32,525 bases of DNA from Bacillota bacterium (GCA_029226935.1 JAQXYZ010000121.1:1-32525); one strand, 5' to 3'. Shown: positions 7,243 through 16,079, counted from the stretch's first letter. The notes: generated by a model not told the origin, from the letters alone. Translations and numbers: made by a program.

Positions 7243-9014
7243 AAAACCGCCTCCTCCTGTGCATGCTTTCGAAAATCCAACATCAACATAGTAATATCAT
7301 CAAACTGCGGTGCTTCTCCTACGAACTGATCTAGCTCCGTTTTCAGCTTCCGAAGCACTTCTTCTGTTCCATCAGAACTATGCTTGTTCATGAACTCCAG
7401 CAGCCGTTCTTTGCCATAGAGCTGCTTATCTGTATCAGTAGCCTCGGTAACCCCATCTGTATAGAGGAACAACCGATCGCCGGGCTGCAAGTATAATTCG
7501 TTTTTCTGATATCCTGCAAAATCAGTTAACGCCAGCACAAAACCGGGCTTTGATTCTAAATAGACAAACTTCCCACCCTTAAGTTTAAGAAGAGGCGCTT
7601 CATGGCCGGCATTCGCATAAGTAAGTTTTCCGCTTGTCAGCTCCAGAATGCCCATCCACGCTGTCACAAACAGCCCCATGTCATTCCCCTCACTGAGCAG
7701 GCGGTTGACATTTGCAAACACTTCATTTACTTCCTGCCCTGTCTGCGCCTGATTTTTAATCAGTGTTTTGGCAATGACCATAAACAGTGCAGCAGGAACC
7801 CCCTTGCCTGAAACGTCTGCAATTACAATCGCAAGATGATTTTCATCCAGCATAAAAAAGTCATAAAAATCTCCTCCAACCTCTTTTGCCGGTGTCATAG
7901 TCGCATACAGTTCAAACTCCTCATGCTCCGGAAAGGGAGGGAAAATACAGGGGAGCATATGTGCCTGAATATCCGATGCCAGAGAAAGCTCCGTATTAAT
8001 CCGTTCCTTTTCTGCGGTTGCACTCTTTAAGTCTTCCATATAAAGCTCCATATCCCGAATCATGGTAATATATGATCTTGCCAGATTGCCCACTTCTGTA
8101 GAATCCCCTGCGTATTTCTCACATTCCTCCATCATCTCCCTGCGCTTTACATCATCGGAATGTGCCACATAATAGCGTTTTGCAATCTTTGAAAGATTTT
8201 CAATGGGAAGGGCAATTCTTTTTTCTGTAAACCACATAAATCCCATGGAAAGAGCAAAATAAAAATTAAATGCCACCATCTCAAACAAGTACATCTGCCC
8301 CCAGAGACTTAAGGTGCTTTCGCTCGTATTCAACCTGTCAGTCACATAAACCGATGCTCCAATCAAGAAACAGATACCGATACCTGTAATGATCGTATTA
8401 ATAATCATTCTCTCATTTAAGGAAAAGGTAAACACCTTTTTCCTTTCATCACTGCGCAGATTCTCAAGATACCTCTGCAGGAAATGTCCCCCAATTAAAA
8501 TAGGACAGCCATACAACAATCCCGCATCAAAGCTCTTAAAGAAAAGATAAAGATTCTGAATGGAAATAAAATCTGTTACGGAATAGGCCTGATTAAGAAT
8601 ACCGGTACAAAGGACAATCAAAAGCGAATCAATCAGCATTACCAGACAGAACCGCAGCATCCTTGCGATGCTGTCAAGGCAGAATTCACTTCCATCCCGC
8701 TCCGTATTCAATCTCCTCCACAGAAAATAGGGCACCATCCCATACAAAATCTGCTGCAGACTTCCTATCATGGCATAAGAAATTTCATACCCTGACAACA
8801 AATCAGCCGCAAGATTTCCTGCCGCGCAGCCCAAAGCTGCCGGCAGACCGAAAATCAATCCCAGTACAGGCGTCAATGCCGTATCCGGGCGCATCTCGGT
8901 TATATTGGCTATAGACATCCACATTTGAAATGGAATTGTTAAAATCAGAAACAGGAAACCACTGAGCAGGAATATAATCCCTGCATTCTCATACCGGTTG
9001 GTTTTTATTTTCAT
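7239..9014 (-). CDS. Membrane SpoIIE/PP2C-family phosphatase
   Basis: The 591-residue protein has about six membrane segments in its first 260 residues, a HAMP-like linker and coiled-coil (about 265-345), and a C-terminal SpoIIE/RsbU phosphatase domain. Metal-binding motifs are present: GGDFYDFF (380-387), DVSGKG (400-405), DGVTE (520-524) and DDIT (572-575). It should dephosphorylate the STAS protein encoded just upstream, releasing the kinase to bind it. The first membrane part (GLPAALGCAAGNLAADLL) resembles small-molecule S-component-like membrane domains rather than a periplasmic sensor; this is a weak similarity. AAGGGA precedes ATG 9014. It lies 20 nt after the STAS gene and overlaps the kinase gene by 4 nt. 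Confidence 0.92.
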   Translation of the reverse strand: MKIKTNRYENAGIIFLLSGFLFLILTIPFQMWMSIANITEMRPDTALTPVLGLIFGLPAALGCAAGNLAADLLSGYEISYAMIGSLQQILYGMVPYFLWRRLNTERDGSEFCLDSIARMLRFCLVMLIDSLLIVLCTGILNQAYSVTDFISIQNLYLFFKSFDAGLLYGCPILIGGHFLQRYLENLRSDERKKVFTFSLNERMIINTIITGIGICFLIGASVYVTDRLNTSESTLSLWGQMYLFEMVAFNFYFALSMGFMWFTEKRIALPIENLSKIAKRYYVAHSDDVKRREMMEECEKYAGDSTEVGNLARSYITMIRDMELYMEDLKSATAEKERINTELSLASDIQAHMLPCIFPPFPEHEEFELYATMTPAKEVGGDFYDFFMLDENHLAIVIADVSGKGVPAALFMVIAKTLIKNQAQTGQEVNEVFANVNRLLSEGNDMGLFVTAWMGILELTSGKLTYANAGHEAPLLKLKGGKFVYLESKPGFVLALTDFAGYQKNELYLQPGDRLFLYTDGVTEATDTDKQLYGKERLLEFMNKHSSDGTEEVLRKLKTELDQFVGEAPQFDDITMLMLDFRKHAQEEAVL

Positions 9015-9034
9015 AAGGATTCCCTTCTTAAGGA

Positions 9035-9325
9035 CTATTCAAACTGAAAAACATCTGCAAATCCGGTCACATTAAATACTTCCATCACAATGTCACCTGC
9101 ATTACGGATTACCATATTCTGTTTTGCCAGCTTGAACAGGGAAAACAGTACCCGCAGCCCTGCTGAAGAAATATATTCCAAATCCTTAAGGTCAAAAACC
9201 AGTTCCGTTGCATTTGCCATTGCTTCCTTTACTTCCTTCTCAAGCTCCGGCGCTGTCATGGTATCCAGTCTGCCTTCCACCTTTACTGTTAATTTGTTTG
9301 CAACCAGTTCTTTTTCTATTTTCAT
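9035..9325 (-). CDS. STAS-domain anti-sigma factor antagonist
   Basis: The protein is 96 residues from ATG 9325, which has GGAGG eight bases upstream. A longer GTG start at 9340 would overlap that ribosome binding site and the preceding stop codon, so it is rejected. It is a complete STAS domain with the conserved phospho-acceptor loop LEYISSAGLRVL; by analogy with SpoIIAA the second Ser (Ser54) is the phosphorylated residue. When dephosphorylated by the SpoIIE-type enzyme it should bind the RsbW-like kinase, both encoded downstream in the same operon. Confidence 0.92.
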   Translation of the reverse strand: MKIEKELVANKLTVKVEGRLDTMTAPELEKEVKEAMANATELVFDLKDLEYISSAGLRVLFSLFKLAKQNMVIRNAGDIVMEVFNVTGFADVFQFE

Positions 9326-9339
9326 TTTTCTTTCCTCCA

Positions 9340-9924
9340 CTAAAATTTCTTCACTATTATAATATCAACATAATTTGTCCTTGCACCTACAATAACCTCA
9401 TCCGCAATGTTTGCGACAATAGACTTTTCTAATTCATCCCAGACTTCCATATTCTGTTTTTCTTGCTCTCTGTACTGGGTCAGCGTCCAAATCTGTTCAT
9501 ATGCGATTGCCGGGCTGGTAAGAACCATGGAATTTCCCATATCATAGTTTGAAAAGCATATTCCATTTACCGGATCATTCATCATATTGTCTGCAATTTC
9601 CCTGACCTTCCCCATAAATCCGCTGTATGCCTTGTTTTGATTATCTGTGGAAAGCTGGACAAATTTTTCCTTCGTCCACTCTTCTACCCTTATATCGGAA
9701 TGAAGACGCAGGTTATAGGTTTTGCCTCTGTTTTCCACATAAAATGTCCCCTTCACAAACCCAAGAATACCTTTCTGCATACCCAGCAATTCTTCGGCAA
9801 GCAAACGCAGTTGAAGCGTCTCTTTTTTGGTCATCTGATTGTACTGTGCAACCTTCTCCACTTCCTGCAATGCATGTGCAATGTCAGGATCTCTTCCTTC
9901 CAGGATACATTCGTCCGATTTCAT
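9340..9924 (-). CDS. Degenerate ATPase-like protein, first gene of partner-switch operon
   Basis: The start is ATG 9924 with GGGAG at a good distance, giving 194 residues; the longer frame to 9963 lacks a ribosome binding site. The stretch LQLRLLAEELLGMQKGI (about residues 37-53) looks like a GHKL/HATPase N-box, and NYVDIIIVKKF at the end resembles the last strand of that fold. I see no convincing G-box, so it may not bind ATP. It leads the STAS-phosphatase-kinase operon and starts behind the motif-B promoter. A role as second kinase-like binding partner or scaffold in the switch is plausible but is inference. Confidence 0.78.
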   Translation of the reverse strand: MKSDECILEGRDPDIAHALQEVEKVAQYNQMTKKETLQLRLLAEELLGMQKGILGFVKGTFYVENRGKTYNLRLHSDIRVEEWTKEKFVQLSTDNQNKAYSGFMGKVREIADNMMNDPVNGICFSNYDMGNSMVLTSPAIAYEQIWTLTQYREQEKQNMEVWDELEKSIVANIADEVIVGARTNYVDIIIVKKF

Positions 9925-10001
9925 ATTTTTCTCCCTTCTTGTATGTAAAATGGTATGAACCAAATCTGGTGTAACCCCAGTATCTTGTATATAACATATT
10001 T

Positions 10002-10036
10002 TTTATAGCATATCAAGTGTAACTAAACCGTAACCG
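10002..10036 (-). promoter_or_regulatory. Motif-B promoter before partner-switch operon
   Basis: On the minus strand CGGTTAC (10036-10030) and TAGTTAC (10025-10019) lie 11 bp apart start to start, followed by an 11-nt spacer and TATAAA (10007-10002). Predicted start is near 9995, leaving an about 70-nt leader. The layout matches the M13-operon promoter at 22577-22610. The remaining 10037-10183 stretch is AT-rich, with no gene and no clear terminator for the protease upstream. Confidence 0.68.
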
Positions 10037-10183
10037 ATAAAAAGCAGTCTACACTTTTATGGAGGAGCAAATTTATAAAAATAGATGTTACCGTTAATTT
10101 GGGAGTAATCTTTTCTGCCGGAATATACGACCTGAATTTTTCTTTTTCGTTTATTTTCATTCTCCCATTCATACAGAAATTTT

Positions 10184-12703
10184 TTAATCCGCGGTTGTAA
10201 TCACCTGAATGTCCTCTGCCACATTCATATCCGTGATCCTTCCGCCACGAACCGTAAATCTGACTGCCGGAGTGTAATATTCATCTCCTCTGGTATCCTT
10301 AAAGGTTATGAACTCAACATAATCTCCATCATCAAGGAACCGATCCTCCAGTTTCGTGTTACCTTTGTACCTGAATGCTTTCCCATACTCAATGGTATAG
10401 CTATCCTCATCCATACCATTGGTATAGTAAATAGGACGAATCTTAGCTCCCGGCTCCACATTTCGGGTAATACGGTTTACAGTGTCTGCTTCAACATCCG
10501 AATTTGGGTACATGTCTACGACTCCTGCAATACTCATCTCTTCCGTTTCAAAATCATAACCAAGAAGCAGGTAAGAATCTACACCGTTGTAGGAAACTGC
10601 TGCCCTGTATCTGATAGAAGACTCTGTTTCGTCCACCTTCTCTACCATCAGGAAATGTCCATCAATGGAAACCCATTCCCCATCAAATGAGGTTTGAATA
10701 TTTCCCTCACCATCAAAGGACAGGAAGTTATCGCCACCATAATAAACTGCCTTTCCATCATCCTCATCCATTCTGAAAAGATCCAGCGTCATACTCTGAA
10801 TCAGAGTCTCCTGTTCCTCATCCACGGGCACGCTGAAGTTTCCGTTTCCATCCAGCTTAGGAACTGCATTTGCCATGTTCTTAAGTGGTGTAGTGTCAAG
10901 AACTCTTGCTTTTCCATATCCCTTTTCATCTGCATAAGCCTGTAATTCGTCATTCAGGCAGCCTGCAAATTTATAGTAATAAAGTGCATTAATATCCTGA
11001 TTGTCACATACTTCATCCATATATTCCAAATACTTGTGCAAACCATAAACATCGTCAATGTCTGTAGGAAAGTAAACAGAAAGCCCCTTTGATTCTTTTC
11101 CATAGGAGGTCGCTCTGCGATAAAGAACCGCATCCTCCAATGTCATCTGAACCTTCTGCGTTTCTGAAGGATACTCCTCTGCAAGATTTTCCATGAATAC
11201 CCCTAAATCCACTGTATTATAATAATTATAGACATTGCATCCGTACCTTACGGAGCCATTGGCAGCACGACCTAGCTGTGTAAGGACTCCCGGATCATTC
11301 ATTGCATCTTTAAGCGCTGCTGCTGCAAATTCTCCATAAGCCTCATAGACTTCATGCGCTTTGGGAATATCAACCACAGAGAAGGTACACATATTTTCTA
11401 TATTCATCCATGACAGCACTGCGGACTGATTTGCATAATATTCAATATAGGAATCTGCAATTGCTTTTCCCACCTGGGCAGCGTTCATTCCCGGATTCTG
11501 TACCAATTTATCGGCCCAAGTTGTATAATCCCAGCCATCTCCAGGTTCCAGTTCCTCACTTCCCACCAGATATTGTCCGTATCCATTTAAGCTTTCTGCC
11601 ACCTCAAGGGATGCCATCAGGCAGGCATCAAATCCAATAATTTCATAAGGTGGTTTGGAAGGGTTGCTGCCATGGGCACTTGCCAGCGCCTCCCGTATTT
11701 CTTTCAAAGTCAGACCATCGTGTCCATAGAGTTCATCAGCGCCAAATCCAAAAGCGCCGCCGCCGTGATCCCAGAAAATCAGCATCTCATGATCTGCCGA
11801 ATAGTTCTTCTTACAGAATTTCAGGAAATCTGACAGTGTTTTTGCATCCCCTGTATTCTGTGGAACGTTGTTCTCCACTTCCCTGAAACCTTTGCTGTCA
11901 TAGACAAAACGCTGGGAACGGTTGGGATTAATGCCGGTCTTTCCCCAACTGGTAGCCCCGCCAGTCTGATAGACTACCTTGATATTATCGGGAAGTGCAA
12001 CCGCAAGCATCTCTTCTATATCGTTGGTTGCACAGGGAGTATATTCACTTGCTCCTTCTTCCTCCTGTTCTTCCACCTGCTTTACCGGAAGGTACATAAA
12101 TGCCGGGAAATCCAGTCCCTGGCTGCTGATTTCTGATGCAAAAGTTGCAAGTCTTGCACGTCTGACAGTCTTTGCCTCTTCTTTATACGCTTCTGCCTCC
12201 CCTGCAACCAGAGCCCTGGTCAGGTCAGAAAGTTCAACAATTTCGTTGCTTTCCAGATTGCTTCCGCAGACATAGACGTAAATTGCCCATGTATCATCCT
12301 CATCATAGGACTTTGTCCGGGCAATCAATGCATCCCCTCTCTCATCGAGTGGTGCTATCTTAAGGATTTCCTCCAAAGATGCCTTCTGCTCTAAACAAGC
12401 GTCCCTAAACTCAAGCAGTGCCGCAATGAAAATCTTTTGTCCGTAAAAGAGCAGAAAAGCTCCTGTAACTGCAGCCGCCACCAATACAACGCTAACACGT
12501 TTTACCCAGTGCAGAATCTTTCCCTTCCGGTCAAGATTCCTGTATTTTTCCTTTTTCTTTGCTTTCTTTTCGGAACGAACGGCTTTCTTCTTTGCTTTTT
12601 TTTCAGCACGAGCCGCCTTTTTTTCGGCTTTCTTTTCTGCCTGGGATGCCTTTTTTTCTAATTCTTCCTCAAGCTGTAAAGTTTTTTGTTCTTTATTGTT
12701 CAT
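10184..12703 (-). CDS. Membrane-anchored clostripain-like (C11) cysteine protease
   Basis: The start is ATG 12703 with GAGGA eight bases before it; the longer frame to 12748 runs through the promoter and is rejected. The 839-residue product begins with a highly charged cytoplasmic AEKKA/KKK repeat segment (about residues 18-52) that may form a helix. One membrane segment follows at about 66-87, then an exported C11 domain. The catalytic His is in IFWDHGGG (His313) and the Cys in GFDACLMA (Cys361). After the protease (about 130-600) there is a beta-rich C-terminal part of unknown role. It is a distant paralogue of the giant C11 protease at 585-4346 and shares its promoter type. The insertion EEQEEEGASEYTPC near 210-225 could be an activation or exposed loop; this is a guess. 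Confidence 0.9.
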   Translation of the reverse strand: MNNKEQKTLQLEEELEKKASQAEKKAEKKAARAEKKAKKKAVRSEKKAKKKEKYRNLDRKGKILHWVKRVSVVLVAAAVTGAFLLFYGQKIFIAALLEFRDACLEQKASLEEILKIAPLDERGDALIARTKSYDEDDTWAIYVYVCGSNLESNEIVELSDLTRALVAGEAEAYKEEAKTVRRARLATFASEISSQGLDFPAFMYLPVKQVEEQEEEGASEYTPCATNDIEEMLAVALPDNIKVVYQTGGATSWGKTGINPNRSQRFVYDSKGFREVENNVPQNTGDAKTLSDFLKFCKKNYSADHEMLIFWDHGGGAFGFGADELYGHDGLTLKEIREALASAHGSNPSKPPYEIIGFDACLMASLEVAESLNGYGQYLVGSEELEPGDGWDYTTWADKLVQNPGMNAAQVGKAIADSYIEYYANQSAVLSWMNIENMCTFSVVDIPKAHEVYEAYGEFAAAALKDAMNDPGVLTQLGRAANGSVRYGCNVYNYYNTVDLGVFMENLAEEYPSETQKVQMTLEDAVLYRRATSYGKESKGLSVYFPTDIDDVYGLHKYLEYMDEVCDNQDINALYYYKFAGCLNDELQAYADEKGYGKARVLDTTPLKNMANAVPKLDGNGNFSVPVDEEQETLIQSMTLDLFRMDEDDGKAVYYGGDNFLSFDGEGNIQTSFDGEWVSIDGHFLMVEKVDETESSIRYRAAVSYNGVDSYLLLGYDFETEEMSIAGVVDMYPNSDVEADTVNRITRNVEPGAKIRPIYYTNGMDEDSYTIEYGKAFRYKGNTKLEDRFLDDGDYVEFITFKDTRGDEYYTPAVRFTVRGGRITDMNVAEDIQVITTAD

Positions 12704-12733
12704 CCCATATTCCTCACTTTCATGATTTCCTCT

Positions 12734-12768
12734 ATTATATAACAACAACAGTCACAAAAGAGACACAA
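12734..12768 (-). promoter_or_regulatory. Motif-A promoter before second C11 protease
   Basis: On the minus strand TTGTGTC (12768-12762), 4 nt, TTGTGAC (12757-12751), an 11-nt spacer and TATAAT (12739-12734) are seen. A degenerate third copy may lie at about 12772-12779. Predicted start is near 12727, only about 24 nt before ATG 12703. The heptad pair, the 4-nt gap TCTT and the -10 box closely match those at 4436-4469 and 6766-6810. Confidence 0.76.
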
Positions 12769-12787
12769 TCAGAGACATCTTTTGAAT

Positions 12788-14089
12788 TTATTGTTTTGGT
12801 AAATGAATGCAGGCAGTTGTCCCGCTTCCCGGCTTGGATACGATCTCCAGTGTACCATTACACATGATGCGGACCCTTGTCCTGACATTTTCTATTCCGG
12901 TATGGCTTCGTCCGTCATCCGGCACATTTCCAACCTCAAAGCCGATGCCATCATCCACTATGCAGACTTCAAAGCTGTTCTCCTCCTCTCTCGTTGTAAT
13001 CGTTATCGTCCCTCCTCCATTTTTTTTGCTTAAGCCATGCTTGACCGCATTTTCTACAAGAAGCTGAACCGAAAGTGCCGGCAGCATAAACCCATCTGCC
13101 TGAAGGTCATATTGAATATTCAACTCCTCCTCAAAACGCATCTTTTCCAATACCAGATAATTGGCAACATGCTCCAGCTCCTTTGCAATCGGAACCGGTA
13201 CATTACTTTTCACAGAATCAAGATTAACTCTCAGATAATCCGAAAAATGACTTACTGCCTTCTGTGCTTTTCCGGGTGAAGTCCCGCACAGATAGTAGAT
13301 TGTATTAAGCACATTATAAAGAAAGTGTGGTTGAATCTGCGAAAGCACAAGCCGCATCTGCATTTCACCGGTTTTCTTTTCCTGCTCCACCAGTTCATTG
13401 GTTCTCTTAACCAGTTCCCGCATATATTCCACCTGGGCATTCATAAAAATCCAAAGTACCGAAATGGTAATAGCAAGATTCAATAATGCAATCCCATAAT
13501 AAAAGAGCTGAATAGAAACTGCAGCCGCCGGAAGAAATATATAGGAAAGAAGTGCAACGATCCTGTTTCTGCTTATCCGTTTCCGATAATATATAATCAT
13601 CACTCCACATACAAGCATCCCTAAAAGTCCCATTGCCTGCAAAACAAAAAACCAGTCTTTCCGGTAATAAAAATTCCGGACATCAAAATCATAAAATATG
13701 GGAAAGAATTGGTTAAGCAGACACCCAAAAATTCCGGCACCGCCAAGACCGTATACCAGAATGTACCAAATCCTTCCAACGCCCCGTTTTTCATCAATCA
13801 GTCCGACAACATAATGAAAAAAGGCCAGCAATAGCAGATTACAGCTGGCAAATACCATTCCATTACTAAGCCGCACCATAATATACCCCAGCGTTCCTTC
13901 GTCCCCCCTGAATGCCCATGCCATCACATCCATGCACAAAAGCAGGGCATTTAAAAGAAGCATCTTAAGCAGACGGATGTTTGTTCTGTAATTGACCATC
14001 CTTCCCATATAAACACATGATGCACACAAAATACAAAAAACAATTCCCCATATTTCCAGTGCGATATGTACAACAGCCATCAGACTCAT
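12788..14089 (-). CDS. LytS-type sensor histidine kinase 2
   Basis: The preferred start is ATG 14089 (AGGGG seven bases upstream), giving 433 residues; an in-frame TTG at 14110 is less likely. About six to seven membrane helices fill residues 1-220 with no large external domain, followed by a short coiled coil. The His_kinase (LytS/YehU-type) domain has the phospho-acceptor His255 in LSQIQPHFLYNVLN. A HATPase domain follows, with N-box LLVENAVKHGL and G-box DDGIGFE. It is the last gene of the long operon, 31 nt after its presumed partner regulator 2. The kinase-after-regulator order is the reverse of pair 1. The signal is unknown; a membrane-embedded or small hydrophobic cue fits the domain plan. 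Confidence 0.9.
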   Translation of the reverse strand: MSLMAVVHIALEIWGIVFCILCASCVYMGRMVNYRTNIRLLKMLLLNALLLCMDVMAWAFRGDEGTLGYIMVRLSNGMVFASCNLLLLAFFHYVVGLIDEKRGVGRIWYILVYGLGGAGIFGCLLNQFFPIFYDFDVRNFYYRKDWFFVLQAMGLLGMLVCGVMIIYYRKRISRNRIVALLSYIFLPAAAVSIQLFYYGIALLNLAITISVLWIFMNAQVEYMRELVKRTNELVEQEKKTGEMQMRLVLSQIQPHFLYNVLNTIYYLCGTSPGKAQKAVSHFSDYLRVNLDSVKSNVPVPIAKELEHVANYLVLEKMRFEEELNIQYDLQADGFMLPALSVQLLVENAVKHGLSKKNGGGTITITTREEENSFEVCIVDDGIGFEVGNVPDDGRSHTGIENVRTRVRIMCNGTLEIVSKPGSGTTACIHLPKQ

Positions 14090-14120
14090 TCCGAATCCCC
14101 TGCCTTTCAAAATCCCCTTA

Positions 14121-14945
14121 TTATGTTAATCTTCCCCACGTTTCCAACAGCCCGTGGGTATATTCACTCCAGCTATACTGCACCATGTATTCTCCCCGAT
14201 AGGCATTCACTGCCTCAGGCTTTCCTGCTATGAAATCAAAATAATCACACTCAATCTTATCGGGAAGGATTGCCGTCATCCCTCTCTGTCTTACAAAGAC
14301 ATCCCCGCAGCCTGCCCGGGTCAATGTGGCAAACAGGTCTGCCCGGAGATTTTTCATGTAAGAGCTATGATTTCCCTGCTTCACATCATCTTCCCATAAA
14401 ATCTCCATAATATCCTGGTTGCTGCAAAGCGCACCGTTTCGGTCAATCAGATAAGCAAGCAGCTCTTTGGTTCTGTTATACTGGAACTTCAGCGGTTTAC
14501 CATCCACAAACACCTCAAAATTTCCGAAAGTTACCACTTTCATGCGCTTTTTTTCATCCGTCAAAAGAGGATAACGCAGATTTTTCATCTCATTTTTTAT
14601 TTTCTCAGCCGTTACAGGTTTGAGACAGTATCCGCTGGCATGTATTCGAAATGCATTTTCCGCGAACTCTGCATATCCAGTGGTAAAAATGATATTTATT
14701 TGGGGATTGGTTTCCTTTAGCTTTTCTGCCAGCGTAAGTCCATTCATTTCCCGCATTTCCATGTCAAGAAAAGCAATATCAAATTGTTTTTCTTTGGCAC
14801 ATACAAGTGCCTCTGATGCCCTTCTGAATCCTCTGATTTCTGCCTTCATTCCTTCCACTGCACTATGGATTTCCTTCATAGCGCTCTCCAGAGCCATTCT
14901 TTCATCATCAACCACAAGTATCTTCACTACTTCTACTTCCTCCAT
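14121..14945 (-). CDS. Response regulator 2, receiver plus SARP-like winged helix
   Basis: The start is ATG 14945 with AAGGA seven bases upstream, preferred over the in-frame GTG at 14969; the product has 274 residues. The receiver domain carries the acidic pair in VVDDE, phospho-acceptor Asp61 (AFLDMEM) and Lys in LKPV. The output is an OmpR-type winged helix (VTFGNFEVFVDGKPLKF ... LLAYLIDRNG). It is followed by a short tail YRGEYMVQYSWSEYTHGLLE that matches the first helices of a bacterial transcriptional activation (BTAD) domain. LytS-type kinases usually pair with LytTR regulators, so this output domain is notable. It is a paralogue of regulator 1 (16128-16925) and a candidate for binding one of the 11-bp repeat motifs. 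Confidence 0.9.
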   Translation of the reverse strand: MEEVEVVKILVVDDERMALESAMKEIHSAVEGMKAEIRGFRRASEALVCAKEKQFDIAFLDMEMREMNGLTLAEKLKETNPQINIIFTTGYAEFAENAFRIHASGYCLKPVTAEKIKNEMKNLRYPLLTDEKKRMKVVTFGNFEVFVDGKPLKFQYNRTKELLAYLIDRNGALCSNQDIMEILWEDDVKQGNHSSYMKNLRADLFATLTRAGCGDVFVRQRGMTAILPDKIECDYFDFIAGKPEAVNAYRGEYMVQYSWSEYTHGLLETWGRLT

Positions 14946-14987
14946 TGTATGTTCCTTTTCCAGCCGCACTCTGCTTAGTTCTTTCTA

Positions 14988-16079
14988 CTATGAGCAAAAC
15001 ACATAACAGTCTCTCCCCTCTTTTTTGGCTGTGTAAAGTGCATCATCCGCATGCATAAAAAGCTTATGATAATCTTCTCCATATTCCGGACAGATTGCTA
15101 CTCCCATGCTTGCCGTGACAAATCCGCTTCCATCGGGATGCTTAATCAAATGAAGCTGAGAGACTACTTTATTCAGAGTAAATTCTATTTCACTCCTGTT
15201 TTTCCTTCCCCCAAGCCAGATCTGAAATTCATCTCCTCCAAATCTTCCGCAGATGCTTTCTTCCCCAAAACACTGACAAAGGATCTTTCCCATATTGTGC
15301 AGAACCATGTCCCCATACACATGACCATAGTTATCATTCACTGATTTAAAATGATCAATATCCATAATAATGAATGCACCATAATGTTCTCCGATGCACA
15401 TGGTTTCCTTCACTCTCTGTTCAAATGCTGCCTTGGTAAGACATCCTGTCAGGTGATCTGTGTCACGCTGCTTCTCTATGTAACGTCTCTGCATCATTTC
15501 CCGCAGCTTTGTCCTCATGATGCTCATATGAATCACGCTGCCTACAAAAACGCTGCACAGCGCATTTACCGTGTCGGTAAATGCAAGGTAATAGGATTTT
15601 TGATGTAAATCAATGGGAATAAATACTGCTATAATCACACAAAAGTAAACAAACACCCTCCACGGTCTGTCGATAATCAGCATTGGCGCCGCAAGCAGGA
15701 TCAGGCAGAAGGTTGTGCCCGAAATATCATTTCGAATAACAGTATTAAGTACAATTGCATAGCCAAACATCACACTCATGGCAGCATACCATAGCGGAAT
15801 GATAAATCTTCTTCCTTTTTGTTTCAGCAAACCACACACCAGCCATATGACCAGAAAACACAATCCGGTAAGTGAATATGCCGGTCGGTTTGGCGCCATG
15901 GTTTCCGAAATAAAAGTAGCTGCCATAAGACCGGTAAACATCAATACCAGACACAGCGAGACCATTCGTAAGGATTTGCGGTTTTTTTCATAAATTTCAT
16001 TTTCAATTTCCATGTATTCCCGCTTAGTGATACCACCACAGGTCAGATTACAAACTATCTTTTCATAAAAACTCCTCAT
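14988..16079 (-). CDS. Membrane diguanylate cyclase (GGDEF)
   Basis: The 363-residue protein has about six membrane segments (residues 38-185), then a GGDEF domain with intact active-site motif GRFGGDEF (281-285) and the upstream substrate motif DIDHFKSVNDNYGH. It should make cyclic di-GMP from GTP. No RxxD inhibitory site is present five residues before GGDEF, so classic product inhibition is not expected. GGGAGGAAG precedes ATG 16079. It sits between the two two-component systems with gaps of 48 and 42 nt, so it is very likely co-transcribed with them. Its membrane part has no recognisable ligand domain. Confidence 0.92.
   Translation of the reverse strand: MRSFYEKIVCNLTCGGITKREYMEIENEIYEKNRKSLRMVSLCLVLMFTGLMAATFISETMAPNRPAYSLTGLCFLVIWLVCGLLKQKGRRFIIPLWYAAMSVMFGYAIVLNTVIRNDISGTTFCLILLAAPMLIIDRPWRVFVYFCVIIAVFIPIDLHQKSYYLAFTDTVNALCSVFVGSVIHMSIMRTKLREMMQRRYIEKQRDTDHLTGCLTKAAFEQRVKETMCIGEHYGAFIIMDIDHFKSVNDNYGHVYGDMVLHNMGKILCQCFGEESICGRFGGDEFQIWLGGRKNRSEIEFTLNKVVSQLHLIKHPDGSGFVTASMGVAICPEYGEDYHKLFMHADDALYTAKKEGRDCYVFCS

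Noticed and set aside
7238-7244. TTGTGAC-like heptad at the phosphatase/kinase gene junction
   Set aside because: No second heptad at 11 bp and no -10 box; it is explained by coding sequence around the overlapping stop and start.
9326-9340. GTG start for the STAS protein giving 101 residues
   Set aside because: This start lies on the ribosome binding site for ATG 9325 and overlaps the upstream stop codon.
12704-12748. Upstream start for the second C11 protease
   Set aside because: The extension would run through the -10 box of the motif-A promoter; ATG 12703 has the good ribosome binding site.
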